Assembly (NCBI GenBank): GCA_036504095.1
Contig: DASXVS010000071.1
Span: 248,001 to 312,000, forward strand
Length of the DNA: 64,000 nt
Source of the DNA: Armatimonadota bacterium
GTDB taxonomy: Bacteria > Armatimonadota > DTGP01 > JAKQQT01
Direction: 5' to 3'
Part shown: piece after piece, positions 41,435 to 50,021 of the stretch
Position numbering within the stretch: position 1 is the first letter of the stretch
Layout of the letters: each line of letters starts with the position of its first letter
Position numbers and translations under genes: made by a program
Notes under the pieces: generated by a model
Seen by the model: the letters and a program-made list of their open reading frames with translations, nothing else
What the model was told of the DNA's origin: nothing
Database searches by the model: none

Positions 41435-43493
41435 CCTGGATGATCTTGAGCGCCGGCGGCTCCAATGCGAGCATGACGCCGATCCCTATCGCAACGGCCG
41501 CCATCAGGCCCAGCATCACCACGCCGGTATCCTTGGAAAACAGCGCCAGGACGCCGCCGTACAGAACGGACCGAACGCCAAGCGCCATCCAGGGGTAGGC
41601 CTGGGTTGCTCGCCGACGCAGCACGCCCAGCCTGCGCCACCAGTACCAGGCGAAGCCCGCTCCGAGCGTGTAGAGGGCCCACGCGACCGGGGTAACGAAC
41701 AGCCGCGCGTTCATCTCCACCTTGTTCAATACGATCGCTGCGCGGTGGTGGTCATCTGACGAACTGAAAAACCGGCCGATGTGGGTCGCGTGCACGGCAT
41801 GGGCGTCCGAAATGACGATCGCGGCAAAACAGAAACCTCCGATCAGCAGCGGCCAGAGCCAGGGATGACGCACACCCGAGCGCCGGGCGACGAAATACCA
41901 CGTCACGCCTCCGGTGACCAACGCGACGATGAGTCCTCCCATATTGGCGCCGAACGTGGGCCAGCCGATGAAGAGGGCGCACCCCGCATACCAGGCGCCG
42001 AGGACCGCGATTGCCGCCGTTGACGCTTTCTCAAGGGCGGAGCGCTGAAGCGTAACAAGCCCCAGGAACGTGAAGGCGGCGATGAACAGGGCGCCGTATT
42101 CGTTTCCCAGTCCGTAGAAGCGTATGCCCGTCTGGTAGAAATTGGAGAGCGGGGAAAGGCGCAACGGCATCCCATGTCGCGCCACATCCGCAATGACGAA
42201 AGCGCAGAACGCCCCCGCGGCGACCTGGATCGTCGCGAGGATGCGGTCCTCCCGCGATGCGGCCAGTGCGCGCCCGAGCAGGATGAATGCCGCCAGGAGC
42301 GCGACCGTGGCCGCTACCGCGAGCGCATAGAATACGCGAACCGCCTCGGGCTGCCGCCACGCCGACACAGCAACACCCAACGGCGCTGCGACAGCCAACA
42401 GCATCGCATATTGGAGCCAACGTTTCAGTGTGGGCAAACCCTTCGCCCCGCTCAGCAGTGAACCCGCGAGTATCAGGGCGATCGCTCCGAAGGCGATGGC
42501 GTAGTTCACCGTGTCCGTCGCGTTTTCAATGACGCCCAGGGCGTCCTGAAGGCGGATCGTTTCCTCGACCGGTTTCGGCATGCCGTGCCTCAAGCCCTCA
42601 GGGGCGCCGGACCGGATCACCCGTCCCACCGCATCCGCCGGCGCTTTGCCCGTGACCATGGCGATCAGGGTGGGCGCCACGTCCAGGTTGCTCACTACGC
42701 CCGGAGTCCGCGTCGTATCGCTGGTGAGGCGTCCGTGCAGATTGGAAACGGCGATCCACATCCATTCTCCTACGCCGATAGCGACAATGGATGCTCCGGG
42801 GCTCTCCTTACGTAATGTCGCTAGAACGCTATCTTCCTCGGAAAGACGCTTTAGCATTTCGGTTGGACTGAGGACGCTGGGGTTGAACGGGTCAATCGGG
42901 TCTACGACGACAACAGACGCGTGTTGTGCCGCCGCATGTACGCACCTGGCGAACCGGCTGGGCACCGCTGCCGACAAGTTCCCCTGCCACAATCCGGTGT
43001 CAGTCGGCCCTCCTGGCATGAACAGGCTGGCAGTGGATACAAAGGCAATGGCGCCAGGTCCACCAACTGGAACGATCTTTCCAAATGGAGCAACCTCGGC
43101 CGCCAAATACCCGAGGCGCACTGGTTCACTGTTCAAAAGGAGAGCGCCATTCACACGTGCTTCGTCGGTAACGACGCCCGTGTCGCGATCATAGCGCTGG
43201 CGGTAGGTCACGTAACCGTTGGCTCCGCAGGTCTCCACCGCCAGTACATCCGGCGGCCCGGTCGTCATAAACGCCACGCCGCCGTGCGTAATCAGAGATT
43301 GCAGTGCAGGCGCGTCAGCCTCGAAAACGTCACGAACGGTAGGCGCCGAACTCAGAAACAGAATGACTTTCGGAGTGCAGCGCGCTGGAAAGCTCAAGCC
43401 GGCAAACAGCGCACACAGAAGCACACCGAGGCTCCGGGCCCTCGCCCATCGACCTCGGTGTATCTCCGCGCCCTCTGTGGCTCTGTAGTTCAT
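41415..43493 (-). CDS. Alkaline-phosphatase-superfamily-like protein with polytopic membrane domain
   Basis: A 692-aa protein with two parts. The first 310 or so residues look like an exported phosphatase/sulfatase-like domain (VVVDPIDPFN, SNLDVAPTLIAMVTGKAP, which resembles the metal-site D-APT block of such enzymes). The remainder has about ten membrane helices with conserved-looking loops (YGLGNEYGALFIAAFTFLGL, FSSSDDHHRAAIVLNKVEMN). It belongs to the alaS / ruvX / mltG operon. The N-terminal 40 residues before CTPKVILFL, including the signal peptide, are encoded by a dispersed inverted repeat, so the natural start may differ. Related proteins may process cell-envelope polymers; the function is not established. 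Confidence 0.78.
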   Translation of the reverse strand: MNYRATEGAEIHRGRWARARSLGVLLCALFAGLSFPARCTPKVILFLSSAPTVRDVFEADAPALQSLITHGGVAFMTTGPPDVLAVETCGANGYVTYRQRYDRDTGVVTDEARVNGALLLNSEPVRLGYLAAEVAPFGKIVPVGGPGAIAFVSTASLFMPGGPTDTGLWQGNLSAAVPSRFARCVHAAAQHASVVVVDPIDPFNPSVLSPTEMLKRLSEEDSVLATLRKESPGASIVAIGVGEWMWIAVSNLHGRLTSDTTRTPGVVSNLDVAPTLIAMVTGKAPADAVGRVIRSGAPEGLRHGMPKPVEETIRLQDALGVIENATDTVNYAIAFGAIALILAGSLLSGAKGLPTLKRWLQYAMLLAVAAPLGVAVSAWRQPEAVRVFYALAVAATVALLAAFILLGRALAASREDRILATIQVAAGAFCAFVIADVARHGMPLRLSPLSNFYQTGIRFYGLGNEYGALFIAAFTFLGLVTLQRSALEKASTAAIAVLGAWYAGCALFIGWPTFGANMGGLIVALVTGGVTWYFVARRSGVRHPWLWPLLIGGFCFAAIVISDAHAVHATHIGRFFSSSDDHHRAAIVLNKVEMNARLFVTPVAWALYTLGAGFAWYWWRRLGVLRRRATQAYPWMALGVRSVLYGGVLALFSKDTGVVMLGLMAAVAIGIGVMLALEPPALKIIQDGSRNG
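43405..43490. repeat. Degenerate inverted repeat at the start of the membrane phosphatase-like gene
   Basis: ACACCGAGG / CCTCGGTGT arms (within 43415-43470), flanked by CTCTGTGGC- and CACAGAAG-type runs, form a degenerate inverted element of the same style as the CCGCAGAGGACGCAGAG element at 56990-57068. It overlaps the first 30 codons of the gene on the minus strand and encodes its signal-peptide core. Confidence 0.6.
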
Positions 43494-43506
43494 TTCCGGT
43501 ACGCGA

Positions 43507-46095
43507 CTACGAACGTCCCAGTTGTGCCCGCAATGCGGGTTCCGCCGCCGCGACCGCGTCGGCGACCTTGGATGCGTCCTTGCCGCCGGCCTGGGCGAAA
43601 TCCGGACGGCCGCCGCCCCCTCCGCCCGCGACCTTCGCCACCTCGCGGACCAGGTTGCCGGCGTGCGCTTGCTTCGTCAAATCCTTGGTCACCTTCGCCA
43701 CAAACATCGCTTTACCATCCGCGGCCGCCGCGCCGAGAACGACAACGCCGGATTTTAAGGTGTCCGCGATCTCGTCCGCCGCCGATTTGAGCTGTTCGGC
43801 ATCCGCGTCGTCGAGCACGCTGGAGACCAACTTCACGCCGCAAACTACAACCGCGGTGTTCGCCAGCTCTCGGACCGCGCCCGCGCCGCCCGACTTCCGC
43901 AAGCGTGAAACATCCTTCTTCAACGCGGCGATCTGCGAGAGCAGCCCGGCCACCTTGGCGGGAACGTCGGCAGGAGTTCCGCCCACTTGTTCAACGGCGT
44001 TCTGGAGGATTGTGTCACGCTCCCGGGCGTATTCCCAGGATTTCAGGCCGGTCACCGCCTCTATGCGCCGCGTGCCGGACGCGATGCCTGATTCCGACGA
44101 AATCTTGAACAACCCGATATCGCCCGCCCGTTGGGCGTGGGTGCCGCCGCAAAGCTCCTTGCTGTAATCGCCGACCGAGACAACCCGCACTTCGCTGCCG
44201 TACTTTTCGCCGAACAGCATCATCGCGCCCATTTTGCGCGCCTCTGAGATCGGCATCGACTCCGAGCAGACAGGAGCGTTCTCCAGTACCCGCTCATTCA
44301 CCAGGCGCTCGATCTGTTCCACCTCAGCGGCGGTGAGAGCCGCCAGGCTTGCGAAATCGAATCGCAGGCGGTCCGGTTCGACGAGGGAGCCCTTCTGCGT
44401 CGCGTGAACCCCCACCACCTGGTGGAGCGCCCAATGAAGCAGGTGGGTGGCCGTGTGGGCGCGCGTGATGGCGCGCCGGCGCGACGTATCAACCCGCGCC
44501 ACTACGTTGTCGCCCGGATTGAGAGAGCCGTCGATCTCGTGGATGAATATGCCGCCGACCTTGGTCGTGTTCAGGACGCGGGCATTGCCGATGGTCCCCG
44601 TGTCGCCGGTCTGTCCGCCCGATTCGGCGTAGAACGGTGAACGGTCAAGGATTGCCTTGTTGCCGTCCACGATATCAAAGACCGTGACTTCCGCTTCGGT
44701 CGTGTCGTAGCCCACGAACTCCGTGGCTGGGTACTTGCCAAGGTCGACATCCGGGCCGTTCTTCGCGCTGCCGTGTTTGCCGGACAGGTCGGAATGCTCC
44801 GCTTCGGCGGCGGTGTACTCATCGATATCGACCGGCGGAAATCCGCGTTCGGCGAGGATCTCCTGCGTCATCTCAATCGGGAATCCGTAGGAACTCCACA
44901 ACTGGAACGCCTCGGCGCCGGTCAAAGCGGTTCGGCCTTCCTCGCGAAGCATGGTCTCCAGCGCATTGATGCCTTGCGGGAGCAACTGGAAGAAGCGCTC
45001 TTCTTCAAGCAAGAGCGCTTTGGTGATGAACGCCTGTTTCTCGACAAGTTGCGGGTAGCCGGGTTTCATCTGCTCCACGACAATGGGGACGATGGTATGG
45101 AGGAACGGCCCCTCAATGCCCAGCATCACGCCCTCGCGGTCGGCGCGGCGGATGAGGCGGCGGAGGATGTACTCGCGGCCGGAATTCTCGGGAAGGATGC
45201 CGTCCATGATCATGAACGTCGCCGCGCGCGCATGGTCCGCGATGATCCGCTGCCGGAAGAGGTCGTCTCCTTCGATCTTGCCGCCGGAAGCCTCCACCAG
45301 TTCCGATACCTTCGCCATGATCGGGGCAAACAAATCTGTGTCATAAACGCTGTTCACGCCCTGCACAATGCGTGTCAGGCGCTCCAGCCCCATCCCGGTG
45401 TCGATGTTCTTCGTAGGCAGCGGCACAAACGATCCGTCCGGCTGCTTCTGGAATTCCGTGAACACGTGGTTCCAGAACTCAAGATAGCGGTCGCCTTCGT
45501 CGCCGGGAGCGTCGCCCTCGTAATCCGGTCCCAGGTCGTAATACAACTCGCTGTCCGGGCCGCACGCGCCGGGAATGGCCAGCGGGCCCCACCAGTTGTC
45601 GGCGAGGCGAACCACGTGATCGGGGCGCAGGCCGATCTCCTCCGTCCAGATGCGGTACGCTTCCTCATCATCCGGGTAGATCGTCGCCCAGACGCGGTCC
45701 ATGTCCATCCCGAGAACATCGCGGATGAACTCGACGCCCCAAATCAGCGACTCGCGCTTGTAGTAGTCGCCGAACGAGAAGTTACCCAGCATCTCGAAGA
45801 ACGTATGGTAACGGCCGTAGCGGCCAACGTTCTCGATATCGGTCGTGCGGGCGCAGCGCTGGCAGCCGGCCACCCTTGCGTGGTCCGCCTTTTCGCGGCC
45901 TTCGATGACATCGCGGAAGATGACCACTCCTGCGGATGTCAGGAAGATGCTTGGATCGGTTGGCACGAGTGAGATGCCGGGGTGGACGTAATGCCCCCTG
46001 GCGGCGAAGAAGTCCAGGAATGCCTGGCGGATTTCGTTTGAAGTTCTAGGTTTCATCAGGAAAGGGATTCTCGGTTCGCGTACGGGCTCAGGCAC
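43507..46095 (-). CDS. alaS: Alanyl-tRNA synthetase
   Basis: Class II synthetase charging tRNA-Ala, 862 aa. The catalytic-domain start TSNEIRQAFLDFFAARGHYV and motif 2 region (GNFSFGDYYKRE) are clear. The editing domain carries HTATH, with a second zinc motif C-GGTHA in ELCGGTHAQRAGDIG. The C-terminal C-Ala domain is present, ending in the Gly-rich GGGGGGRPDFAQAGG. The likely start is ATG 46056 (MKPRTSNE); GTG 46095 is in frame upstream and has AAGG near it. It is the first gene of the operon alaS - phosphatase-like membrane protein - ruvX - mltG - yqeG - SDR. A TATACT hexamer lies upstream on the minus strand. Confidence 0.97.
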   Translation of the reverse strand: MPEPVREPRIPFLMKPRTSNEIRQAFLDFFAARGHYVHPGISLVPTDPSIFLTSAGVVIFRDVIEGREKADHARVAGCQRCARTTDIENVGRYGRYHTFFEMLGNFSFGDYYKRESLIWGVEFIRDVLGMDMDRVWATIYPDDEEAYRIWTEEIGLRPDHVVRLADNWWGPLAIPGACGPDSELYYDLGPDYEGDAPGDEGDRYLEFWNHVFTEFQKQPDGSFVPLPTKNIDTGMGLERLTRIVQGVNSVYDTDLFAPIMAKVSELVEASGGKIEGDDLFRQRIIADHARAATFMIMDGILPENSGREYILRRLIRRADREGVMLGIEGPFLHTIVPIVVEQMKPGYPQLVEKQAFITKALLLEEERFFQLLPQGINALETMLREEGRTALTGAEAFQLWSSYGFPIEMTQEILAERGFPPVDIDEYTAAEAEHSDLSGKHGSAKNGPDVDLGKYPATEFVGYDTTEAEVTVFDIVDGNKAILDRSPFYAESGGQTGDTGTIGNARVLNTTKVGGIFIHEIDGSLNPGDNVVARVDTSRRRAITRAHTATHLLHWALHQVVGVHATQKGSLVEPDRLRFDFASLAALTAAEVEQIERLVNERVLENAPVCSESMPISEARKMGAMMLFGEKYGSEVRVVSVGDYSKELCGGTHAQRAGDIGLFKISSESGIASGTRRIEAVTGLKSWEYARERDTILQNAVEQVGGTPADVPAKVAGLLSQIAALKKDVSRLRKSGGAGAVRELANTAVVVCGVKLVSSVLDDADAEQLKSAADEIADTLKSGVVVLGAAAADGKAMFVAKVTKDLTKQAHAGNLVREVAKVAGGGGGGRPDFAQAGGKDASKVADAVAAAEPALRAQLGRS

Positions 46096-46427
46096 ATTGC
46101 CTTACGCTTGAAGTATAGCATGGCCCCGGAAGCCTCCCGTGATCTTGCGCGCGCGCTGACAGGCTGACACGCACCGCGCCGTGGGGAATTCGCCCTCTTC
46201 TCGCAAGGCGGCTGGGAGGGGTATTCGGGCCGTGTGAAAGGGAGGCGCCGGCGTTGCGGTGGACCGGTCTGATGCCTGGAAGGGCTTCCCCCGCGGGATG
46301 TGCCCGGATCCGGCGAGGCCCTTTCGCGAATCAAAAGGTGGGGAGTGAACCGCGATCCATATTGGGCGACACGCGGCCGCTTATCAGTGCGGCGTGCTGC
46401 AAGGATCGTCCGGTCGCGTTTCGCCGG
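46096..46427. other. Intergenic region, 332 bp
   Basis: Between alaS and the anti-sigma gene, which are both on the minus strand. Apart from a TATACT-like -10 element about 20 nt upstream of the alaS start on the minus strand (complement of 46116-46121), I see no ORF, tRNA, riboswitch or repeat that I can support. Confidence 0.5.
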
Positions 46428-47264
46428 CTAGCCGGCGTCAGCCTTGTACCCGCGGATGCCCACCAGATATCGGCCTTCGTCGAGGTTTGGGAAGGTCGCG
46501 GTGTAGCGGTCGCCCATGTCAAGCCCGGACTGTGTCATCACGCCCGCGCCGCGGTCGCTCACCAGGTCCACGATAGGAGCCGCGGCCACATACTCGCCGC
46601 TCTTGTGGATCACCACGGTGATGATTCCGCGACCGGTCGTGCGATCCGATGAGCCGGAAACCTCGCCGCTCACCTCATCGGTCACGAATGCTGCGTTGTG
46701 CCAGAACGCCGAAGGGGCCGTAATGTTTTGGGGCTGCCCCATCGCGACGGCCGGTGATGGAGTGAGCCGGGCAGTCGTCTGGGGCGTCATGGCGTCCCGG
46801 ACCAGGCCGCTGGCCGACGTATAGGCGCCGTGGGCGGCTTCCACGATCATCTCGATGCCCGCGGCGAATTTCCGGCCGATGGCTTCTGACCACGCCGGCT
46901 GGGAAAGGGGGTCCAGAGAAGTGAGATGGTTCAGGCCTTCATTAAGTCGTTCCATATGTTTGGTACACACCTCGCAGTTTTCCAGATGGTCATGTATGGC
47001 CGTCGAAATGGCCTTCGGAGCCTCGCCGAAACAGTAGGACTCGAGATCCATTGCCGTCGGGTGCGCAAGCCCCAGAGATGCCAGCCGTTCGGCGTTCCAG
47101 CCGGCGTCCAAAGCGTCCGTAAAGCGCCCAAGCGCGATTAATCCGGCCCTGCACTCTTCACACACTTCGAGGTGTTGTCTCAAACCAGCCTCGTCATCGG
47201 AAGTCAGTTCACCCGTCGAAAGCGATACGAGTTGTTCTTTACTGATATGGAGTTCTTCGTTCAT
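46428..47264 (-). CDS. Soluble anti-sigma factor with two zinc-binding ZAS motifs
   Basis: A 278-aa protein. Two zf-HC2 motifs of the anti-sigma type are near the N-terminus: H31-x3-C35-x2-C38 (HLEVCEEC) and H93-x3-C97-x2-C100 (HLENCEVC). Most proteins of this kind have one such motif followed by a membrane helix; here no hydrophobic segment is visible. The C-terminal 100 residues are beta-rich (GIITVVIHKSGEYVAAAPIV, then RYTATFPNLDEGRYLVGIRG), resembling a small sensor or carbohydrate-like module. It lies 98 nt behind the sigma gene on the same strand, so it is the probable cognate anti-sigma factor. The signal is unknown. Confidence 0.82.
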   Translation of the reverse strand: MNEELHISKEQLVSLSTGELTSDDEAGLRQHLEVCEECRAGLIALGRFTDALDAGWNAERLASLGLAHPTAMDLESYCFGEAPKAISTAIHDHLENCEVCTKHMERLNEGLNHLTSLDPLSQPAWSEAIGRKFAAGIEMIVEAAHGAYTSASGLVRDAMTPQTTARLTPSPAVAMGQPQNITAPSAFWHNAAFVTDEVSGEVSGSSDRTTGRGIITVVIHKSGEYVAAAPIVDLVSDRGAGVMTQSGLDMGDRYTATFPNLDEGRYLVGIRGYKADAG

Positions 47265-47362
47265 TGGCGGCAGCCCTCAGTATATCGAATCTGTTCTCCC
47301 GCAAATAAGAAACGCTCCTCAGTAAGCAATCTTACGTGCGAAGAGTGAAGGATGACGCTTCA

Positions 47363-48199
47363 TTATGAGCCGACGAGCGTCCACATCGTTGCCTTGGCGC
47401 GCGCGAGGCGCCGCTTAGCCGTACCCACGGGCAAGCCGCTGTCCGCGGCGATCTGCTTAACCGAGAGATTGCTGTTCCACCAGGGTAAAAACACCTCTCG
47501 CAGGTCCTCGGGGAGCCGCCGGGCGACTTCGGCGATCTGGCGCCGCCTCGCGCGGTCAGTCCCGGTGGCGTACGCCGAAAGGAGATTTCGGTACAGGCGT
47601 TCCGTGCACCGCTTCAGGGAGACATCCAGCATCTGGACGGTAACCCCCTGCTCCGCGGCTATCTGCGCGTGCGGGCGGCCGCCTAGAACCGCCTCGCAGA
47701 CCACGTTACGGCACCAGGAATCCAGGCTGTTGATAGCGTAGGCGAGTTCCGCGGTGCGCTCCGCTCCCATCGAGGACTCTTCCGGTCCCTTGTCGTAGTC
47801 GGCCATCCTCCCGATGCGCGCCGAGTTCTCCACAAAATCGCGGAGCGTAGACTCCGTGCCTTCGGCGGTTTCGAATGCCATGTCCAGTGAAATGGCAAAT
47901 CGGCGATCGAGGTTCCTTCGGACGCTGTCCGCGGTGACGCTGGTCACAACCCGGTAAAGGTAGGAGCGGAACTGACCGGCCTCGCCCGTGAAGCCCTGCC
48001 GGACGCGGGCGATGAGGCGGAGCAAAACCTCGTTGGGAACGTCCTCTTCCAGTTCCGCCCTGTCCAGGGCGTCGATCCATCGGGCCTTCTGAGCGATGGC
48101 CACGGCGCATCGGACCACACGGCGACGGAGTTCGGTAGCGCATTTGGAATCGCCTTCCGATGCTCTCATTGCCAGCGCGAGTTCCCCGATAGGTTCCAA
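47363..48199 (-). CDS. ECF-like sigma factor with two C-terminal HTH segments
   Basis: A 278-aa sigma-70-family protein, longer than the usual 180-220 aa. A region 2-like segment (EVLLRLIARVRQGFTGEAGQ, then FRSYLYRVVTSVTADSVRRN) is followed by a linker and a region 4-like HTH at about residues 155-205 (SLDSWCRNVVCEAVLGGRPH, AQIAAEQGVTVQMLDVSLKR). A second, similar HTH is at about 225-275 (LPEDLREVFLPWWNSNLSVK, QIAADSGLPVGTAKRRLARA). Either could contact the -35 element. TTG 48199 follows GGAAAG. It is paired with the double-ZAS anti-sigma gene downstream. A TATGAT element upstream (48265-48270) is a promoter candidate. Confidence 0.82.
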   Translation of the reverse strand: MEPIGELALAMRASEGDSKCATELRRRVVRCAVAIAQKARWIDALDRAELEEDVPNEVLLRLIARVRQGFTGEAGQFRSYLYRVVTSVTADSVRRNLDRRFAISLDMAFETAEGTESTLRDFVENSARIGRMADYDKGPEESSMGAERTAELAYAINSLDSWCRNVVCEAVLGGRPHAQIAAEQGVTVQMLDVSLKRCTERLYRNLLSAYATGTDRARRRQIAEVARRLPEDLREVFLPWWNSNLSVKQIAADSGLPVGTAKRRLARAKATMWTLVGS

Positions 48200-48387
48200 T
48201 GGCTTTCCGCGTTCCCGGCCGAAGTGGCTGAATGGGCTGATACTCTGCGGCCTCGTCTGGTCTAATCATACCCCGAGGGGCGTGCAATGGGCCACCCGAG
48301 GTCACGCGGGGGATTTCGACGGGGCCTGCCTCTTCGGCACCGGGGGACGGCGCCGGAAGCGGGGAAGGCGGTGCGCACCCGGCTTGC

Positions 48388-49230
48388 TCAATCGGCCAGG
48401 TTCTCACACGCATGCTCATGCATGCCTTCAACGGAGGGCTCCACGCGGACTTTGAGCTTCACCTCAACCAGTCCATGCTCCGGCACCTCGACGCGCGCGA
48501 CGCTCTGCGCGGCGTCGATCTCCACCACCCGGCCGCTCCCGAGAGCCGTCTCGAACTCCTCGCCGATGATTGGGGGGCCGTCGTGCGCTTCGGAATAGAA
48601 CTCGTACTCGTAGCGGAGGCAGCACTTTAGCTTGCCGCAATTGCCGGAAAACTTGGACGGGTTCAGGAACAGGCTCTGTTCCTTGGCCATACGCATGGAA
48701 ACAGGCTCGAAAATCTGCATCCACGAGGAACAGCAGATTTCGCGGCCGCACGATGCCAGGCCTCCGATCATCTTGGCGTGGTCTCGCGCGCCCAGCTGGT
48801 GCATCTGCACGCGAACGCCCATGGCGCTCGCGAGCACGCGAACCAGTTCCCGGAAGTCTACGCGGCCCTCGGCGGCGAAGAATACGGTGATGCGCGCGCC
48901 ATCCCAGTCCGCATCGACGTCGATGAGTTTCATCGGCAGGTCGAGCGCGGCGATCTTCTGGGGAACGAGTCCTCGCGCGCGCTCCTCCAACCTGTGATTG
49001 GCTTCGTTGCGGGCCATGTCCTCGGGTGTCGCCACGCGCATAACCGAGTGCAAGTGCGAAGGGAGCGCGTCATCCGGGGTCTCCCGGGCCGCAAGGGTGA
49101 CTTTGGCGACGCGCGGACCCGCGGCGGTGTCGACGAGAACCGAATCGCCGATTTCCGCCTCCACATCGCCCGGGAGAAAAAACTGAATGGGCCCAGACGG
49201 CTCAAATGTTACGCCGATAGCAGTTCGCAT
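48388..49230 (-). CDS. PSP1-domain protein (RicT/YaaT-like)
   Basis: A 280-aa cytoplasmic protein. The start ATG 49230 has AGAGGGG upstream (an ATG 78 nt further up is less likely). The PSP1 C-terminal conserved region is evident: AIGVTFEPSGPIQFFLPGDV, ITVFFAAEGRVDFRELVRVL, and the Cys-rich CGREICCSSWM with KLKCCLRYEYEFY, the paired Cys motifs of YaaT/RicT, where they help bind Fe-S clusters. In Bacillus RicT joins RicA and RicF to stimulate mRNA processing and phosphorelay. No partner genes are in the window. It ends with a beta-strand-rich OB-like tail. Confidence 0.88.
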   Translation of the reverse strand: MRTAIGVTFEPSGPIQFFLPGDVEAEIGDSVLVDTAAGPRVAKVTLAARETPDDALPSHLHSVMRVATPEDMARNEANHRLEERARGLVPQKIAALDLPMKLIDVDADWDGARITVFFAAEGRVDFRELVRVLASAMGVRVQMHQLGARDHAKMIGGLASCGREICCSSWMQIFEPVSMRMAKEQSLFLNPSKFSGNCGKLKCCLRYEYEFYSEAHDGPPIIGEEFETALGSGRVVEIDAAQSVARVEVPEHGLVEVKLKVRVEPSVEGMHEHACENLAD

Positions 49231-49396
49231 ATACACGTCCCCTCTAATGGATAATTCTACCACGCGGGCCCGGAGAGGTAAAACGGAAGCGTGGACAGGA
49301 TGCGACATGAAATGCCGGTCAGACGCATACGCCTATAATGGGCTTGATGATCATATGTTTCTGGCAGATGCGTCCGCGCGTCTGGAGGGTGGGAAT

Positions 49397-49918
49397 GTGA
49401 ACGACGCAGCGGAACTCCACATTGGCGGCGAGGCAGATGACAAGGCACAAGCCTACCGTTTGCTGGCGGCTCAAACGACCGCGTTGCTGGAGGGCGAGAG
49501 CGACGCAATCGCCAACGCCGCCAATCTGTCCGCGCTCCTCTATGCGACGCTGCCCGACCTGAATTGGGCGGGATTCTACCGCCTCCAGGGAGATGAACTC
49601 GTGTTGGGGCCGTTTCAGGGCAAACCGGCGTGCGTTCGCATCGGCATCGGGCGGGGCGTCTGCGGCGCCGCCGCCGCCGGCCGGAGGACCATCGTTGTCC
49701 CCGACGTTCATGCGTTCCCGGGACATATCGCGTGCGACTCGGCCTCCCGCTCGGAGATCGTCGTTCCGGTGATCGTCGGAGACTTCCTGCTTGGCGTTCT
49801 GGACCTGGACAGCCCCACGGCGGCGCGCTTCGATGACGTGGACCGCGATGGACTGGAGGCCGTCGTTGCGGCGTATGTTCGAAGCCTCACGCCCCGTGAC
49901 GGTCGAGTTGTTTCGTAA
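49397..49918 (+). CDS. Free-methionine-(R)-sulfoxide reductase (GAF domain)
   Basis: Reduces free methionine-R-sulfoxide, an antioxidant function. The 173-aa protein is one GAF domain. The three catalytic Cys of the fRMsr family are in place: KPACVRIG, GRGVCGAAA and HIACDSASRSEIVVPV. The core LNWAGFYRLQGDELVLGPFQ matches the family. The GTG at 49397 is the likely start, with GGAGGGTGGGA before it; an in-frame extension to 49187 crosses the divergent PSP1 gene and is not expected. It is divergent from PSP1 and 100 nt upstream of the Gfo/Idh/MocA gene. Confidence 0.9.
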   Translation: MNDAAELHIGGEADDKAQAYRLLAAQTTALLEGESDAIANAANLSALLYATLPDLNWAGFYRLQGDELVLGPFQGKPACVRIGIGRGVCGAAAAGRRTIVVPDVHAFPGHIACDSASRSEIVVPVIVGDFLLGVLDLDSPTAARFDDVDRDGLEAVVAAYVRSLTPRDGRVVS

Positions 49919-50021
49919 TTGTCCTTCATTAGTCGGACCAAGCGCTATGACTGAGTTCCAAAACCCCGATTTGAGCCTGCATAATGATTTCATACCACGC
50001 TCAACAGAAGGAGACCACGCT

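Noticed and set aside
44773-45972. Plus-strand open frame of 399 codons
   Set aside because: Antisense to alaS with no recognisable motif.
46096-46427. T-box or other riboswitch before alaS
   Set aside because: No specifier loop or conserved T-box sequence could be seen.
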